Numbered from the stretch's first letter, positions 27,712 to 37,816 are shown. The stretch: 64,000 nt of DNA from Neiella litorisoli (GCF_014773395.1 NZ_JACXAF010000021.1:1-64000); one strand, 5' to 3'. Numbers and translations: made by a program. Notes: generated by a model not told the origin, from the letters alone.

Positions 27712-28257
27712 ATGCTCATTATTTCCGATATCCATGGCTCTATTACTGCGCTGGATAAGGCCCTTGCTTACAAAGCTTCGCTCGGAGCTAGGCAAATCAT
27801 CTTACTGGGAGATTTGCTTAATCATGGCCCAAGAAATCCAATTCCTGACGGTTATCAGGCAGCGGCGGTAGCAGCAAGGCTCAACCAATATGCCGACTGC
27901 ATTGTGGCGGTTCGCGGCAATTGCGATAGCGAAGTGGACCAGATGCTGTGCGATTTTCCATTATTGGCTGAATACAACTGGCTTATTATCAACGGCAAGC
28001 GTCTGTGTTTGAGTCATGGCCACACCTATAATCCTGAGCAGTTACCGCCGTTAGCGGCTGGTGAAGGCTTTGTATTTGGCCATACTCATCTGCCATTGGC
28101 TGAGCATCAGGACGGCGTCCTGCTGTTTAACCCAGGCTCAATCACCATACCCAAAGGCGGTCATCCAGCGAGTTTGGGCCATTATGACGGGAAATCGTTT
28201 CGTGTCATTGAGCTGGATTCAGGTGAGGTATTGAAATCATGTCGATGGCCAGCATGA
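27712..28257 (+). CDS. yfcE: Metallophosphodiesterase YfcE
   Basis: Calcineurin-like phosphodiesterase of 181 aa. The five metal-ligand blocks are all present: SDIHGS, LGDLLNHGPRN, VRGNCDSEVDQM, LSHGH, and FGHTHLP, followed by FNPGSITIPKGG. Long stretches match E. coli YfcE (for example GNCDSEVDQML), so the name is secure. The natural substrate is unknown; the E. coli enzyme is manganese-dependent and active on artificial phosphodiesters. It is divergent to tamA. Confidence 0.93.
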   Translation: MLIISDIHGSITALDKALAYKASLGARQIILLGDLLNHGPRNPIPDGYQAAAVAARLNQYADCIVAVRGNCDSEVDQMLCDFPLLAEYNWLIINGKRLCLSHGHTYNPEQLPPLAAGEGFVFGHTHLPLAEHQDGVLLFNPGSITIPKGGHPASLGHYDGKSFRVIELDSGEVLKSCRWPA

Positions 28258-28282
28258 ACGAGATGATGGCGGCTGACAATGG

Positions 28283-28314
28283 TTCAGTTTCGGTTAAGTT
28301 AACTGTCATAAGAT
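28283..28314 (+). promoter_or_regulatory. PhoP-box-like promoter 1 (no downstream ORF)
   Basis: TTCAG (28283-28287), N6 (TTTCGG), TTAAG (28294-28298), 10 bases, TAAGAT (28309-28314). It has the same spacing as the promoters before oprH and phoP. No coding sequence follows; a terminator lies about 104 bases beyond the -10. Confidence 0.65.
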
Positions 28315-28320
28315 GTAATC

Positions 28321-28441
28321 ACTGTTTTCACAGAGCCATCAAATTTGCAGGTTTGATTCGCTTAGAAACGCAGTAATCCCTCCCCTTCGAATAGTAGAAT
28401 TGGACTTATTTTTAGTCAGCCCGGCAATAGCCGGGCTTTTT
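28321..28441 (+). ncRNA. Candidate PhoP-activated small RNA
   Basis: Predicted transcript of about 120 nt from promoter 1 (start near 28321) to the intrinsic terminator (28418-28440). There is no ATG or likely reading frame. Foldable parts are CTGT/ACAG at the 5' end, ATCAAA/TTTGAT at 28338-28357 and GACT/AGTC before the terminator. Between them is an open C-rich stretch (CCCTCCCC, 28378-28385) complementary to Shine-Dalgarno sequences, and an AU-rich segment (TTATTTTT) that could bind Hfq. The alternative is a yfcE 3' untranslated region. Confidence 0.5.
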
Positions 28442-28447
28442 GTTTTT
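28418..28447 (+). terminator. Intrinsic terminator
   Basis: AGCCCGGC (28418-28425), loop AATA, GCCGGGCT (28430-28437), then a long T tract interrupted by one G. Very strong. It lies 160 bases after yfcE and ends the candidate small RNA. Confidence 0.92.
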
Positions 28448-28492
28448 GTACTGTTTTTCAATCTGTTAATTGTTTGTTTGGGCAGTTTCTTA

Positions 28493-28524
28493 TTCAGTTT
28501 CGGTTCAGCATTGGTTGATAGCTT
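28493..28524 (+). promoter_or_regulatory. PhoP-box-like promoter 2 (oprH)
   Basis: TTCAG (28493-28497), N6 (TTTCGG), TTCAG (28504-28508), 10 bases, TAGCTT (28519-28524). Transcription would start near 28531, leaving a 31-base leader to the oprH-like ATG with an AAGGA ribosome site. Confidence 0.68.
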
Positions 28525-28561
28525 AGCGGCGCGTTAACAAAACTCCTCGAAAGGAATAATT

Positions 28562-29155
28562 ATGAATAAGAAAACTCTATTGGCTTTAGTTCCAGCGTCT
28601 TTGCTCACCGCTCCTGTGCTTGCCAACGATTCAACCAATGACTGGTTTGTCGGTGGTGCCATCAATAAGCAAATGTCTAAAAGTGAACAAACACCGGGCG
28701 CTGTACCAGCCGATACATCTTCGTTTGATCAAAAGGATCGAGACTGGGGTTATGAAGTAAAAGCGGGTCGTTATTTTGGCGACAATGACCAGCATCGGAC
28801 CACGATGACTTACACCGAAGCTGATGGTGGCAGTAAAACCGGTGATTACAAACAGAAAAACATTTTGGCGTCGTACGACTACATGTACAGCCTGACTGAT
28901 GACAACAAATGGCGAGCATTTGGTGGTGTCACCGCCGGTATGGCCAATACCCGTTACACCGGTGCTGGCAGCTCCAATGATTTTGTCTATGGTGCTCAGG
29001 CGGGTCTGAACTATCGTATCAATCAAAGTTGGGAAACAGAGATTGGCTATCGTTATCTGAAACAAGACTATTCCGGCACCAATGCCAATACCGGTGAAAA
29101 TTTTGAATTAGACCGGACCGAGCAGGTATTCATGGGCGTCAACTACCGTTTCTAA
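28562..29155 (+). CDS. oprH: OprH-like eight-stranded outer-membrane barrel protein
   Basis: Small outer-membrane porin-like protein of 197 aa with a signal peptide (MNKKTLLALVPASLLTAPVLA). The mature part is a run of amphipathic strands, with KQKNILASYDYMY, YGAQAGLNY, EIGYRYLK and a terminal GVNYRF ending in Phe. I recall matching segments in Pseudomonas OprH (QNLLGSYD, GYRYL, LGANYKF). In Pseudomonas, OprH is induced by low magnesium, binds lipopolysaccharide and is encoded just before phoPQ, which is exactly the layout here. Its own PhoP-box-like promoter supports that role. Barrel call is firm; the OprH name is somewhat less so. Confidence 0.78.
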   Translation: MNKKTLLALVPASLLTAPVLANDSTNDWFVGGAINKQMSKSEQTPGAVPADTSSFDQKDRDWGYEVKAGRYFGDNDQHRTTMTYTEADGGSKTGDYKQKNILASYDYMYSLTDDNKWRAFGGVTAGMANTRYTGAGSSNDFVYGAQAGLNYRINQSWETEIGYRYLKQDYSGTNANTGENFELDRTEQVFMGVNYRF

Positions 29156-29577
29156 GCCTATCACTTAATACTCTCTTGTTCTGTTGAGCCGGTTGATGCC
29201 AATCAACCCGGTTCAACCGTGTCGATTCGCATGGATGCGAGCGGGCGCTCATTTCTCCTCATATTCTCACCAAATCGCTAGTTTTATGGATGTGCCATGC
29301 GGCACTATAAGCGGCTTGCGACTGCACCTAAAGCTTGCTCTCTAAGTCTCCGAATTGCTGAAAAAAAGTTCAGTTTCTGTTCAGTCTGAATCGCTAATAT
29401 GGTTCGAGTTAAGTTAGCCAACTAACGGCTCATTGCAATGGCTTATTGCGACGTTTCGACCAACAGGCTCAAGACACCAGCTGCCGGAGGTTGCCTTTTA
29501 AGCTAACCTTGTCAATGACGCAATTCTGCTGATTGACCTGCTGCAGTCGCCGCTGTAACACAAAAGGTTTATAGAAC
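29156..29577. other. Region between oprH and phoP with hairpin and phoP leader
   Basis: A 15-bp imperfect hairpin (29183-29217, GTTGAGCCGG... with ...CCGGTTCAAC) follows oprH but has no U tract. PhoP-box-like promoter 3 is at 29369-29400. The phoP leader would be about 170 bases and contains a 22-codon frame at 29438-29506 without a clear ribosome site. The part at 29220-29368 shows nothing recognisable. Confidence 0.5.
29369..29400 (+). promoter_or_regulatory. PhoP-box-like promoter 3 (phoP autoregulation)
   Basis: TTCAG (29369-29373), N6 (TTTCTG), TTCAG (29380-29384), 10 bases, TAATAT (29395-29400). The repeat takes the place of the -35 element, as in PhoP-activated enteric promoters. It is the likely autoregulated promoter of phoPQ. 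Confidence 0.72.
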
Positions 29578-30246
29578 ATGCTCATACTGGTAGTAGAAGA
29601 CGATCCAATTTTAAATCACCATCTGACTGTGCAATTGCAGGACGCTGGCAATCAGGTCTATGCCGTGACCACGGTCAAAGATGCATTGTTTTTCGCCGAG
29701 CAGTACCCGATCGAGTTAGCGATTGTCGATTTGGGTTTACCCGATGGCGACGGCATTCAATTGATCAAAAAATTCCGCGCTCAAGAGCGCCCGTTCCCTG
29801 TTCTGATTTTAACTGCTCGCGCCAATTGGCAAGACAAAGTTGATGGCCTCAATGCTGGCGCCGATGACTATTTAGTGAAGCCATTCGAAGTGCCGGAGTT
29901 ACTGGCGCGACTGAACGCTTTGGTGCGCCGCAGTGCTGGTTATGTAAAAGCAGAAGTAAATTGTGCTGGCTTTACGTTAAACTTGTTAACCAAAGAGGTT
30001 TCGGTCGACGGTAACGTACTGGAGTTGACTGCATTCGAATATCAAATTTTGGAGTATTTTGTTCGTCATCCTGAACAAGTGGTATCCAAGCAACGCTTGA
30101 TTGATACCCTGTATCGAGACGGAGATGGCGACTCCAATACCATTGAGGTATTGATTAGTCGATTGCGTAAAAAGCTTGCCAATGTGTTACCTGAAGTCCC
30201 TATCAGTACCATTCGTGGTCAAGGATATCGGTTAATAAATACATGA
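29578..30246 (+). CDS. phoP: Response regulator PhoP (OmpR family)
   Basis: DNA-binding response regulator of 222 aa. The receiver domain (1-115) has the acidic pocket EDD at 7-9, phosphoacceptor D51 in IVDLGLPDGDG, LTAR and the conserved KPF. The winged-helix domain (about 128-222) shows LTAFEYQILEYFVR, VVSKQRLIDTLY, EVLISRLRKK and TIRGQGY. The blocks LTAFEY and RGQGY, as well as WQDKV and GADDY, match E. coli PhoP closely. It is co-translated with phoQ (ATGA overlap) and preceded by an oprH-like gene and PhoP-box-like repeats. Confidence 0.9.
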   Translation: MLILVVEDDPILNHHLTVQLQDAGNQVYAVTTVKDALFFAEQYPIELAIVDLGLPDGDGIQLIKKFRAQERPFPVLILTARANWQDKVDGLNAGADDYLVKPFEVPELLARLNALVRRSAGYVKAEVNCAGFTLNLLTKEVSVDGNVLELTAFEYQILEYFVRHPEQVVSKQRLIDTLYRDGDGDSNTIEVLISRLRKKLANVLPEVPISTIRGQGYRLINT

Positions 30247-31592
30247 AAACAAATGGATCTTTGTGGTTTCGAAACTTTCTCGTTTCGATGCTGATCATCA
30301 CTGCCGTGACGTTAGCGCTGGCCAACGTTTACTACAACGACAAGCAACAAAGTTTGGAGTTGGAGTACGGTAGCGACCTGCTTGAGCGCTTGCCGATGGT
30401 GATTGAAACCATGGTGACTCAAGGCGTTTCTTTTGAAAACACGGTTTCAGAGAAAATGCCGCTGCAAGGCTATATGGGCGCCTTATGTGATGATTATGGC
30501 GAAGTGATTTGGAAGTCTGTGCAGGCCAAAGCCTTCGAATTGAACGCACTTTGCCAACAAGTTCAGGGTAAAAGTAGTAGCGCCTTGACCATTCCGGTGC
30601 GAGTTGATGACAACAAATTGTTCTTCGCCCATGTCCTATCGGGCACTTTTAACGGCATCCGCGGTGACTTTGTCGCGCTGCGTGATGGCCAGGCTTACGA
30701 GCAATGGCGCGCCGAATCGGTGGAAAAAGCCCTGATCACCGTGATCTTGTTTTTGGTCGCCGCCGGAGTCGCCTTGTACATGACGTTTCGTTGGGCAATG
30801 CGGCCGCTAAAAACGCTGGAAACCGAGCTTCAGCAAGTCTCTGAGCAGAAACAAGTCACCCTTAACGAATCCTATCCTTATGAGTTAAAGCCTGTAGTGA
30901 CGGCCCTGAACAGTGTGATGGGCGAAAATATTCATCGCTCGCAACGTTATCGCCATAGCTTGAATGACTTGGCTCATAGCTTAAAAACGCGTCTCGCTGC
31001 GATGAATGTGGTATGTCAGGAAAATTCAATTGCGCCACATGTTCAAACTGAGCTGCTTAGCAACTTGAGTCAGATGAACGCGATGGTGCAATATCAGCTG
31101 AAACGCGGTTTGACCGGCCAGCAGGCATTAAATAAGCAATCGACCCCCTTACTTGAGATTGTCGATAACCTCCATCAGTTACTCGACAAAATATACGCGG
31201 ACAAGAAGATCGAGCTGGATAAGCGCATTTCCAAAGATGACGAGATCCCCATGGGGCGTGACGATCTGATGGAAGTGATGGGTAACTTGCTGGAAAACGG
31301 CTTCCGTTATGCCATCTCCAAATTACGCATCAGTCAGTTACCCTTGGCCAATGGTGGCGTCCAACTGCGAATTGAAGACGATGGCCCGGGTGTGACCGAA
31401 TCGCGCCGCGAGCAAGTGTTCCAGCGCGGCGTCCGATTAGATGAGAAACCAACAGGGCAGGGCATCGGGTTAGCCGTTTGTGCCGATATTGTTGAAAGCT
31501 ACCGCGGCGAAATTCGGATTGAAGATTCTGAGCTTGAAGGTGCCTGCTTTGTTATCGAGCTACCACCGGTCGAAGGCTGGTGGGATCAATAA
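30243..31592 (+). CDS. phoQ: Sensor histidine kinase PhoQ-like
   Basis: Membrane sensor kinase of 449 aa that would phosphorylate PhoP. Two membrane helices (about 13-28 and 160-180) flank a periplasmic sensor of about 130 residues; in PhoQ this domain senses magnesium, antimicrobial peptides and acidity. HAMP follows. The H-box is LAHSLKTRLA with phosphoacceptor H245; PhoQ and most kinases have Pro where Arg250 is found here. The ATPase domain has N (GNLLENGFRY), G1 (EDDGPGV) and G2 (GQGIGLAV). The periplasmic part is less acidic-clustered than in E. coli PhoQ, so the signal may differ. Confidence 0.87.
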   Translation: MKTNGSLWFRNFLVSMLIITAVTLALANVYYNDKQQSLELEYGSDLLERLPMVIETMVTQGVSFENTVSEKMPLQGYMGALCDDYGEVIWKSVQAKAFELNALCQQVQGKSSSALTIPVRVDDNKLFFAHVLSGTFNGIRGDFVALRDGQAYEQWRAESVEKALITVILFLVAAGVALYMTFRWAMRPLKTLETELQQVSEQKQVTLNESYPYELKPVVTALNSVMGENIHRSQRYRHSLNDLAHSLKTRLAAMNVVCQENSIAPHVQTELLSNLSQMNAMVQYQLKRGLTGQQALNKQSTPLLEIVDNLHQLLDKIYADKKIELDKRISKDDEIPMGRDDLMEVMGNLLENGFRYAISKLRISQLPLANGGVQLRIEDDGPGVTESRREQVFQRGVRLDEKPTGQGIGLAVCADIVESYRGEIRIEDSELEGACFVIELPPVEGWWDQ

Positions 31593-31608
31593 CACCAAAC
31601 CAACCTGA

Positions 31609-32535
<927 letters not shown>

Positions 32536-32564
32536 GCTTTATTAGTTAACTTAATTTTAAATTT

Positions 32565-32586
32565 CGGCCCGAATGGGCCGTTTTTT
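32565..32586 (+). terminator. Intrinsic terminator of dapB
   Basis: CGGCCC (32565-32570), loop GAAT, GGGCCG (32575-32580), followed by TTTTTT. It starts 30 bases after the dapB stop. Confidence 0.88.
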
Positions 32587-32620
32587 ATTTGAAAGCTTCG
32601 TTTATTGAAGTTTTTTAAAA

Positions 32621-32655
32621 TTGCCGTGGACGGCAAACAGTTTTTGCTCTAGAAT
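32621..32655 (+). promoter_or_regulatory. carAB promoter with palindromic operator over the -35
   Basis: TGGACG (32627-32632), 17 bases, TAGAAT (32650-32655). A perfect dyad TTGCCGT-GG-ACGGCAA (32621-32636) covers the -35 element, so a dimeric repressor could block RNA polymerase here. The dyad does not match the ArgR or PurR consensus that I know for E. coli carAB. Confidence 0.55.
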
Positions 32656-32689
32656 GCGTTCAATTTGCCAGCACAAAGGCAAAGAGGGA

Positions 32690-32729
32690 TAGATAGAAGT
32701 GTCATAAGGCGTTCTGCCGCTTCTATCTA
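32690..32729 (+). other. Hairpin in the carA leader
   Basis: TAGATAGAAG (32690-32699) pairs with CTTCTATCTA (32720-32729) in the untranslated leader, ending 37 bases before the start codon. No U tract follows, so it is not a classical terminator. A smaller hairpin (TTTGCC/GGCAAA) precedes it. Confidence 0.5.
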
Positions 32730-32765
32730 CGACATGAACAGCTGACCACAACTGTGGAGGTTATC

Positions 32766-33893
32766 TTGGCTAAAGCTGCCCTCTTGGTACTCGAAGACGG
32801 TACTATTTTCCGCGGCACATCTATTGGTGCAGACGGCATGGCAACCGGTGAAGTTGTCTTTAATACTTCAATGACCGGTTATCAGGAAATTTTAACTGAT
32901 CCATCATACGCTCGCCAAATCGTCACCTTAACTTATCCTCATATCGGTAACACTGGTACCAACTCAGAAGATGAAGAATCATCTGAAGTTTGGGCCAAGG
33001 GCTTGGTGATCCGTGATTTGCCAATTATTGCCAGTAACTTCCGAAGTGAACAAACTCTTAGCGAATACCTGAGCGCCCGTAACGTGGTGGGTATTTGTGA
33101 CATCGATACTCGCAAATTAACTCGTATTTTGCGTGAGAAAGGTGCTCAAGCTGGTTGTATTGTGGCAGCGGATAGCTTCGATGAAGCAGCAGCATTAGCT
33201 GAAGCCAAAGGTTTCCCAGGCCTTAAAGGCATGGATTTGGCAAAAGAAGTGACCACCGAGAAAGTCTATTCATGGACTGACAGTACGTGGCAATTAGGTG
33301 AAGGTCACGGCAAGCTAGAAAACGAAGCTTTTCACGTCGTAGCCTACGATTTCGGTGCAAAAAGCAATATTTTGCGTATGTTGGTTGAACGCGGTTGCCG
33401 ACTCACGGTTGTTCCTGCGCAAACCCCTGCCGATGAAGTGCTGGCTCTCAATCCCGATGGCATCTTTTTGTCAAACGGCCCTGGCGACCCAGAGCCATGT
33501 GATTATGCCATCGCAGCGATTAAGACTTTCTTAGAAACCGACATCCCAGTGTTTGGTATTTGTTTGGGCCACCAATTGCTGGCGCTGGCAAGTGGTGCGA
33601 AGACGGTGAAGATGAAGTTTGGTCACCATGGTGCCAACCATCCGGTAAAAGATCTGGAACGCAACGTGGTCATGATTACTTCGCAAAACCATGGTTTCGC
33701 AGTGGATGAAGAAACCCTGCCTGATAACCTTAAAGCCACGCATGTGTCTTTGTTCGACGGTTCATTGCAAGGCATTCACCGCACCGACAAACCTGCATTC
33801 AGCTTCCAGGGCCACCCTGAAGCGAGTCCAGGACCGCACGATGCGGCGCCATTATTTGACCACTTTATTGAACTAATGCAGGCCCGCGCCTAA
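32766..33893 (+). CDS. carA: Carbamoyl-phosphate synthase small subunit CarA
   Basis: Glutamine amidotransferase subunit that feeds ammonia to CarB for arginine and pyrimidine synthesis, 375 aa. The TTG at 32766 is chosen because GTGGAGG lies 5 bases upstream and the protein then begins [12 protein letters not shown], as in other CarA proteins; a GTG at 32754 overlaps this ribosome site. The N-terminal CPSase domain is followed by a class I amidotransferase domain with the nucleophile in GICLGHQLL (about C266) and the His/Glu pair in [11 protein letters not shown]. Its promoter and leader carry unusual dyads. carB follows at 21 bases. Confidence 0.95.
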   Translation: MAKAALLVLEDGTIFRGTSIGADGMATGEVVFNTSMTGYQEILTDPSYARQIVTLTYPHIGNTGTNSEDEESSEVWAKGLVIRDLPIIASNFRSEQTLSEYLSARNVVGICDIDTRKLTRILREKGAQAGCIVAADSFDEAAALAEAKGFPGLKGMDLAKEVTTEKVYSWTDSTWQLGEGHGKLENEAFHVVAYDFGAKSNILRMLVERGCRLTVVPAQTPADEVLALNPDGIFLSNGPGDPEPCDYAIAAIKTFLETDIPVFGICLGHQLLALASGAKTVKMKFGHHGANHPVKDLERNVVMITSQNHGFAVDEETLPDNLKATHVSLFDGSLQGIHRTDKPAFSFQGHPEASPGPHDAAPLFDHFIELMQARA

Positions 33894-33914
33894 AACCGAG
33901 CGAGACAACGAGAC

Positions 33915-36900
33915 ATGCCAAAACGTACGGATATTAAAAGTATTCTGATTTTGGGCGCCGGCCCAATTGTGATTGGTCAAGCTTGTGAGTTTGACTATTC
34001 CGGTGCTCAGGCCTGTAAAGCCCTTCGCGAAGAGGGCTATCGAGTTATTTTGGTTAACTCGAACCCTGCAACTATTATGACTGACCCAGAAATGGCCGAT
34101 GCCACATACATCGAGCCAATTCAGTGGGAAGTGGTTGCCAAGATTATTGAAAAGGAAAAACCAGATGCAGTGCTGCCGACTATGGGCGGCCAGACTGCAT
34201 TGAACTGTGCCTTAGATCTCGACCGTCACGGTGTACTTGAGAAGTATGGTGTGACCATGATTGGCGCAACTGCTGATGCCATCGATAAAGCAGAAGACCG
34301 TGACCGCTTTGATAAAGCAATGAAATCAATCGGTCTGGAAACGCCACGTGCAGAAACTGCCCACAGCATGGAAGAAGCTCACGACGTGCTATCACGCATC
34401 GGCTTCCCATGTATTATTCGCCCGTCATTCACCATGGGCGGCACTGGTGGTGGTATCGCATATAACGTTGAAGAGTTTGAAGAAATCTGTACTCGCGGTT
34501 TGGACTTGAGCCCAACCAACGAGCTGTTGATTGACGAATCGTTAATTGGCTGGAAAGAGTACGAGATGGAAGTTGTTCGCGATAAAGCCGACAACTGTAT
34601 CATCGTCTGCTCGATTGAAAACTTCGACCCAATGGGCATTCACACCGGTGACTCAATCACCGTTGCTCCGGCTCAAACGCTGACCGACAAAGAATATCAA
34701 ATCATGCGGAATGCCTCGATGGCTGTTCTGCGTGAAATCGGCGTCGAAACCGGTGGTTCAAACGTCCAGTTTGGTGTCAACCCAGATGATGGCCGTATGG
34801 TGATCATTGAGATGAACCCGCGCGTGAGCCGTTCATCTGCATTGGCGTCAAAAGCAACTGGTTTCCCGATTGCAAAAATCGCTGCCAAGCTGGCGGTGGG
34901 TTACACCTTAGATGAGTTGGCTAACGATATTACGGGTGGTGCAACGCCTGCGTCATTCGAGCCAGCTATCGACTACGTTGTGACTAAAATCCCTCGCTTT
35001 AACTTTGAGAAGTTTGCCGGTGCCAATGACCGTCTGACCACTCAGATGAAGTCCGTCGGTGAGGTAATGGCCATTGGTCGTAACCAACAAGAATCGCTGC
35101 AAAAAGCACTGCGTGGTTTAGAAGTCGGCGCTACCGGCTTCGACCCAATTGTAGCGTTGGACGATCCAGAAGCTAAAACCACCCTGACGTACGAATTGAA
35201 AGAAGCCGGCGCTGAGCGTATCTGGTATATCGCCGATGCCTTCCGTCATGGCTTCACCGTTGATGACGTGTTCAACCTGACGAAGGTTGATCGCTGGTAC
35301 CTCGTACAAATCAACGAATTGGTTGAGCTTGAAACTCGCGTTGCTGAAGCTGGCCTGTCTGGCTTGGATGCTGATTTGCTGCGTTTGCTGAAGCGTAAAG
35401 GTTTTGCTGATGCGCGCTTGGCTGCATTGCTGGGTGTGTCGGAAAAAGAAGTGCGCAAGCTGCGTAAGAAAGAAGGTATCCAACCGGTTTATAAGCGCGT
35501 CGATACCTGTGCTGCTGAGTTTGCTACTAGCACGGCGTACATGTACTCAAGCTATGACGAAGAGTGTGAGTCACAGCCTTCGGATAAAGATAAGATCATG
35601 GTCTTGGGCGGTGGTCCAAACCGTATCGGTCAGGGCATTGAGTTCGACTACTGCTGTGTTCACGCGGCCTTGGCAATGCGTGAAGACGGTTACGAAACCA
35701 TCATGGTTAACTGTAACCCAGAGACAGTTTCGACGGACTACGACACTTCGGATCGCTTGTACTTCGAGCCAGTAACACTCGAAGACGTGCTTGAAATTGT
35801 TCGCGTTGAACAACCCAAAGGGGTGATTGTTCAATACGGTGGTCAAACGCCACTGAAACTAGCTCGTGCCCTTGAAGCTGCAGGCGTGCCAATTATTGGT
35901 ACTAGCCCAGATGCGATTGACCGTGCCGAAGACCGCGAGCGCTTCCAGCAAGCGGTTGAGCGTTTAGGCCTAAAACAGCCAGAAAACGCCACGGTAACGA
36001 ATTTGGAAGATGCGGTCCGTGAAGCCGAACGCATCACCTATCCATTGGTTGTTCGCCCGTCGTATGTACTGGGTGGCCGTGCCATGGAAATCGTGTCTGA
36101 TGAGCAAGATTTGCGCCGTTACTTCAACGAAGCGGTGTCTGTATCGAATGAATCGCCAGTGCTGCTGGATCGCTTCTTGGACGATGCCATTGAAGTTGAT
36201 ATCGATGCCATTTGTGATGGCGAGCAAGTCGTTATCGGCGGCATTATGGAGCACATTGAGCAAGCCGGTGTTCACTCCGGTGACTCAGCTTGTTCGTTGC
36301 CGCCATACACTCTGAGTTCGGAAATCCAAGCGGTTCTACGCGATCAAGTCTCGAAGCTGGCTTTTGAGCTGGGCGTGATTGGTTTGATGAACACTCAGTT
36401 CGCCATTAAAGACAACGAAGTTTACCTGATTGAGGTGAACCCGCGTGCAGCCCGTACGGTGCCATTTGTATCAAAAGCAACGGGTGTTGCCTTGGCGAAA
36501 GTGGCGGCCCGTGTGATGGCTGGCAAATCACTGGCAGAGCAAGGTTTCCAAGAAGAAATTATTCCGCCGTATTATTCGGTCAAAGAAGTGGTACTGCCGT
36601 TTAACAAGTTCTTGGGCGTTGACCCGATTCTTGGCCCTGAAATGCGCTCAACCGGTGAGGTCATGGGCGTTGGTGAAACCTTTGCCGAAGCCTACGCCAA
36701 AGCGCAGTTGGGTTCGATTAAAGATGTGCCAAAACAAGGCCGTGCCTTGTTGTCGGTCCGTCCAGGCGATAAGAAACGCGTTGTTGAGCTAGCGAAGCAA
36801 TTGGTCGAGTTAGGCTATGAGCTAGATGCTACCCACGGCACTGCGGTGGTACTGGGTGAAGCGGGCATCAATTGCCGCTTGGTCAACAAAGTCCACGAAG

Positions 36901-37130
36901 GCCGTCCGCATATTCTAGACCGCATTAAGAATGGTGAGTACTCCTACATCGTCAACACCACCCAAGGGCGTCAGGCGATTGAGGACTCAAAAGTGTTGCG
37001 TCGCGGTGCATTGCAGCACAAGGTCAACTACACCACAACGCTAAACGGTGCATTTGCAACTTGTATGGCCCACAGTGCTGATCCAAGTGCCATTGTTCGC
37101 TCTGTTCAGGAGCTGCACGAGCAGATCTGA
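33915..37130 (+). CDS. carB: Carbamoyl-phosphate synthase large subunit CarB
   Basis: ATP-dependent synthase subunit of 1071 aa, the normal length. Two homologous ATP-grasp halves (about 1-400 and 555-935) are separated by the oligomerisation domain; an MGS-like allosteric domain (about 935-1071) ends the protein. Typical segments are [19 protein letters not shown] and [18 protein letters not shown] at the start of each half, [11 protein letters not shown] and [18 protein letters not shown]. The stop is followed by a strong terminator. Confidence 0.97.
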   Translation: MPKRTDIKSILILGAGPIVIGQACEFDYSGAQACKALREEGYRVILVNSNPATIMTDPEMADATYIEPIQWEVVAKIIEKEKPDAVLPTMGGQTALNCALDLDRHGVLEKYGVTMIGATADAIDKAEDRDRFDKAMKSIGLETPRAETAHSMEEAHDVLSRIGFPCIIRPSFTMGGTGGGIAYNVEEFEEICTRGLDLSPTNELLIDESLIGWKEYEMEVVRDKADNCIIVCSIENFDPMGIHTGDSITVAPAQTLTDKEYQIMRNASMAVLREIGVETGGSNVQFGVNPDDGRMVIIEMNPRVSRSSALASKATGFPIAKIAAKLAVGYTLDELANDITGGATPASFEPAIDYVVTKIPRFNFEKFAGANDRLTTQMKSVGEVMAIGRNQQESLQKALRGLEVGATGFDPIVALDDPEAKTTLTYELKEAGAERIWYIADAFRHGFTVDDVFNLTKVDRWYLVQINELVELETRVAEAGLSGLDADLLRLLKRKGFADARLAALLGVSEKEVRKLRKKEGIQPVYKRVDTCAAEFATSTAYMYSSYDEECESQPSDKDKIMVLGGGPNRIGQGIEFDYCCVHAALAMREDGYETIMVNCNPETVSTDYDTSDRLYFEPVTLEDVLEIVRVEQPKGVIVQYGGQTPLKLARALEAAGVPIIGTSPDAIDRAEDRERFQQAVERLGLKQPENATVTNLEDAVREAERITYPLVVRPSYVLGGRAMEIVSDEQDLRRYFNEAVSVSNESPVLLDRFLDDAIEVDIDAICDGEQVVIGGIMEHIEQAGVHSGDSACSLPPYTLSSEIQAVLRDQVSKLAFELGVIGLMNTQFAIKDNEVYLIEVNPRAARTVPFVSKATGVALAKVAARVMAGKSLAEQGFQEEIIPPYYSVKEVVLPFNKFLGVDPILGPEMRSTGEVMGVGETFAEAYAKAQLGSIKDVPKQGRALLSVRPGDKKRVVELAKQLVELGYELDATHGTAVVLGEAGINCRLVNKVHEGRPHILDRIKNGEYSYIVNTTQGRQAIEDSKVLRRGALQHKVNYTTTLNGAFATCMAHSADPSAIVRSVQELHEQI

Positions 37131-37190
37131 GCAGTTGCGGATGATTTGATTGCCGATTCAGTATAGAATCGGCCAATCGGCTGAAAAAAG

Positions 37191-37225
37191 CCGCCTCTTT
37201 TCATATGGTAAGAGGCGGTTTTTTT
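37191..37225 (+). terminator. Intrinsic terminator of carAB
   Basis: CCGCCTCTT (37191-37199) pairs with AAGAGGCGG (37210-37218), then seven T. Confidence 0.93.
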
Positions 37226-37286
37226 GTCTCTATTTTATGAATCAGAATACGGCTCGGATTGGCCGTAGAGTGTGGTATTTGAAGAT

Positions 37287-37760
37287 ATGAAAATTCCAAT
37301 GACTGTGCAGGGCGCGGATAGTTTGCGTGAAGAGCTGGACTACCTAAAAGGCACCCGTCGCCCCCAAATTATTGAAGCGATCGCCGAAGCTCGTGAACAC
37401 GGTGATTTGAAAGAAAATGCTGAGTATCATGCCGCTCGTGAGCAGCAAGGCTTCTGTGAAGGGCGAATTCAGGAAATTGAAGCAAAATTGTCAAACGCGC
37501 AAATCATTGATGTCAGCAAGATGGAAGCAACGGGCAAAGTCATTTTCGGCGCCACGGTGGTTTTGCTGAATATCGATACTGATGCCGAAGTCACCTATCG
37601 CATCGTGGGTGATGATGAGGCGGATTTGAAAAAGAATCTGATTTCAATTAACAGCCCGATTGCTCGTGGTTTGATTGGTAAATCCGAAGGTGATGAAGTG
37701 ACAGTCAAAACACCGGGCGGCGATGTTGAATTCGAAATTCTCGAAGTGAAGTATGTCTAA
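37287..37760 (+). CDS. greA: Transcript cleavage factor GreA
   Basis: Elongation factor of 157 aa that rescues backtracked RNA polymerase. From the ATG at 37287 it begins [17 protein letters not shown]. The N-terminal coiled coil carries the tip residues in [17 protein letters not shown], which reach into the polymerase channel. The C-terminal FKBP-like domain has RIVGDDEAD and [10 protein letters not shown]. It is almost identical to E. coli GreA in these blocks. It lies downstream of the carB terminator and is convergent with yhbY. Confidence 0.97.
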   Translation: MKIPMTVQGADSLREELDYLKGTRRPQIIEAIAEAREHGDLKENAEYHAAREQQGFCEGRIQEIEAKLSNAQIIDVSKMEATGKVIFGATVVLLNIDTDAEVTYRIVGDDEADLKKNLISINSPIARGLIGKSEGDEVTVKTPGGDVEFEILEVKYV

Positions 37761-37790
37761 CGACACAGATTCACTTTTGCTTACAAATGA

Positions 37791-37816
37791 AAAACCCGGC
37801 AATCGCCGGGTTTTTT
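37791..37816. terminator. Bidirectional terminator between greA and yhbY
   Basis: AAAACCCGGC (37791-37800), loop AATC, GCCGGGTTTT (37805-37814), with A and T tracts on the two sides. It can serve both convergent genes. Confidence 0.92.
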
